A DNA stretch of 64,000 bases, from assembly GCF_000330505.1 (NCBI RefSeq), contig NW_004443630.1, positions 11,014 through 75,013 of the forward strand, in the 5' to 3' direction. The stretch is from Entamoeba invadens IP1. Taxonomy: Eukaryota; Evosea; Mastigamoebida; Endamoebidae. The position numbers and the translations under genes are program-made. A model generated the notes under the pieces. The model did no database searches and was not told the origin of the DNA. It was given only the letters and a program-made list of their open reading frames with translations. The stretch's first letter is position 1; each line of letters opens with the position of its first letter. Below are positions 62,799 to 64,000 of the stretch, piece after piece.

Positions 62799-64000
62799 TT
62801 AAAGATCGTTCAACCGATCTGCCTTTGTTTTCTCAACAAGTGTTTTTGTTCTTCCACGTTTTCCTTTTTGTGGAGTGACTGTTATATCTGCCTGTTTCTT
62901 CTTTTTCTTTTTAGGTTCGAAAGTTGGAACAATGAATTTAGTATTAGGAATTGAACCTGGTCGTGGGCCCTGTTGTGTTTCTTTTGATTCAGCGAGTAGT
63001 GCATTAGTCGATTTTGACAAATCGTTTTGTGTTAAATAGAGGATATTATGTTGATTTGTTTCATTGCCTTCTGGTGGTGGTGAATTTTTTGATTCATAGA
63101 GTAGTGGTGAATTTTTAGTTTTTTGGCAAGCGACATTGGATACGCAGACCACTTTAAATGGTTTGTCTTCTTGTTTTTCGTTTGTTGCATCCCCTCGTTG
63201 TAACGCTTTTTCGACATAGAAGTCTCTACTTTGAAAGGGTAAGAGTTCGACCTTTTCTTCTTTTTCTGGTGGTTTGACATCGGGTTCTTTCTCTCCAATT
63301 TCTTCTTTCAGTTTCCCTACAATCAGTTCGGAAATATCTGAACTTAATATGACGCGTTTTTGTCTTGACTTCTTACTCTCATTATCATTTTCTCCGTTCC
63401 CCATTTTATCTGCAGATGATGCTGTTCTCATGCGTTTTTGTGTAGGAAGATTGATGCTTTGATTCATAATAACGCTTTTCTCGATTTTAATGAATTTGTC
63501 ATCTTTTGTGTCTTTCTCGTCTTCTTGAGGACCTTCATTTGTAACGTCTTGAACATCAACACAACACTCTCGCCCATCGACAATCTCAGCAGTAAAGATT
63601 AAATCGTAGTTTGTAATAATAAATTTAACTATTTCAATACCATATCCAATTTCTTTTGTTGTGTTTGGGTTAATTCCCGTGTTTTTAAGTGTCTCTGGAT
63701 CGGGTAAAGTCAGTAAAATTGGGGCGAGGACGACGCCAAGGTTCTTCTGATTCATTCCGTTCTCCTTACTATGATTTGCAATCTTTTTACATACAGCAAT
63801 GACGTTGCACAACATTGTTATTGACTCTTCAGGAAGTTGAGTGATGATATTTTGATACTTCTTTGCCAGCGTGTTCACTTCCATTTGACCACTTTTGATA
63901 TGAATTGATATCATTTCCAACGATGCCATAGTAGGAAACACGTGCTTCTTCAAATTTTGTAAAAAGCACTTTAAGACACAAGCGATGACATCGACCGAGT
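62799..64000 (-). CDS. RhoGAP-domain protein, C-terminal part (5' end beyond window)
   Basis: The frame is open from its stop at 62799 to the window edge, so the gene starts beyond 64000. The first visible residues ('VDVIACVLKCFLQNLKKHVFP') and later 'LPEESITMLCNVIAVCKKIANHS...NQKNLGVVLAPILLTLPD' are the second half of a RhoGAP fold, including the Asn-x-Leu-x-x-V-x-x-P-x-L block. The catalytic Arg would lie outside the window. About 260 residues downstream are charged, low complexity and end in Lys-rich stretches ('PKKKKKKQ'). It is predicted to switch off Rho/Rac GTPases. Confidence 0.83.
   Translation of the reverse strand, partial: SVDVIACVLKCFLQNLKKHVFPTMASLEMISIHIKSGQMEVNTLAKKYQNIITQLPEESITMLCNVIAVCKKIANHSKENGMNQKNLGVVLAPILLTLPDPETLKNTGINPNTTKEIGYGIEIVKFIITNYDLIFTAEIVDGRECCVDVQDVTNEGPQEDEKDTKDDKFIKIEKSVIMNQSINLPTQKRMRTASSADKMGNGENDNESKKSRQKRVILSSDISELIVGKLKEEIGEKEPDVKPPEKEEKVELLPFQSRDFYVEKALQRGDATNEKQEDKPFKVVCVSNVACQKTKNSPLLYESKNSPPPEGNETNQHNILYLTQNDLSKSTNALLAESKETQQGPRPGSIPNTKFIVPTFEPKKKKKKQADITVTPQKGKRGRTKTLVEKTKADRLNDL

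Overview
The window looks like nuclear DNA of an Entamoeba-type amoeba, most likely a reptile or free-living relative such as E. invadens. That species call is inference. The evidence is: AT-rich, tightly packed eukaryotic genes on both strands; very short spliceosomal introns (39-167 bp) that nearly all begin GTTTGT; expanded BspA-like LRR surface proteins, Rab/TBC/DENN, RhoGEF and RhoGAP families; and several kinds of cut-and-paste DNA transposon (hAT, piggyBac, MULE-like), which are known to be abundant in E. invadens/E. moshkovskii and scarce in E. histolytica. No rRNA, tRNA, CRISPR or bacterial operon features were recognised.

Layout. 0.1-9.1 kb: a secreted BspA-type LRR/Cys-rich surface protein and a UPF1-type RNA helicase. 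9.3-16.5 kb: a transposon cluster, comprising a complete hAT element with TIRs and target duplication nested in an older palindromic element, a MULE-like MITE, a frameshifted piggyBac transposase and a small TTAA-flanked palindrome. 16.6-25.4 kb: a membrane-traffic block with two TBC RabGAP genes around a DEAH helicase and a three-exon Rab GTPase. The Rab carries about 550 extra N-terminal residues, mostly charged helix. 25.6-31.6 kb: a Cys-rich secreted protein, a small membrane protein, an ABHD-type hydrolase, a Slu7-like zinc-knuckle protein and inositol-3-phosphate synthase with one frameshift. 31.6-33.5 kb: AT-rich spacer.

33.5-46.1 kb: a dense housekeeping block: importin-beta, PPIH-like cyclophilin, a small coiled-coil protein, OSTC subunit of oligosaccharyltransferase, ribosomal protein eL15, RBBP4/MSI1-type histone chaperone, a DENN protein, importin-alpha and a membrane-anchored apyrase (CANT1 family) crossed by a 100-N assembly gap. 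46.9-56.2 kb: a Rap/Ral-GAP protein, NAC-alpha with an unusual Cys/His repeat, a second copy of the MULE-like MITE, a DH-PH RhoGEF and a two-CH-domain actin-binding protein. 57.3-62.8 kb: a 650-bp gene unit present twice in inverted orientation, flanking RNase T2 and a RarA/WRNIP1 AAA ATPase. The window ends inside a RhoGAP gene.

Themes: small-GTPase regulation (a Rab, two TBC GAPs, a DENN protein, a Rap/RalGAP, a RhoGEF and a RhoGAP), nucleocytoplasmic transport, and RNA processing. Six interruptions (five frameshifts in two transposase genes and one in a housekeeping gene) all have the direction of a single missing base, mostly at homopolymers. Part of the apparent decay may therefore be base-calling or assembly error.
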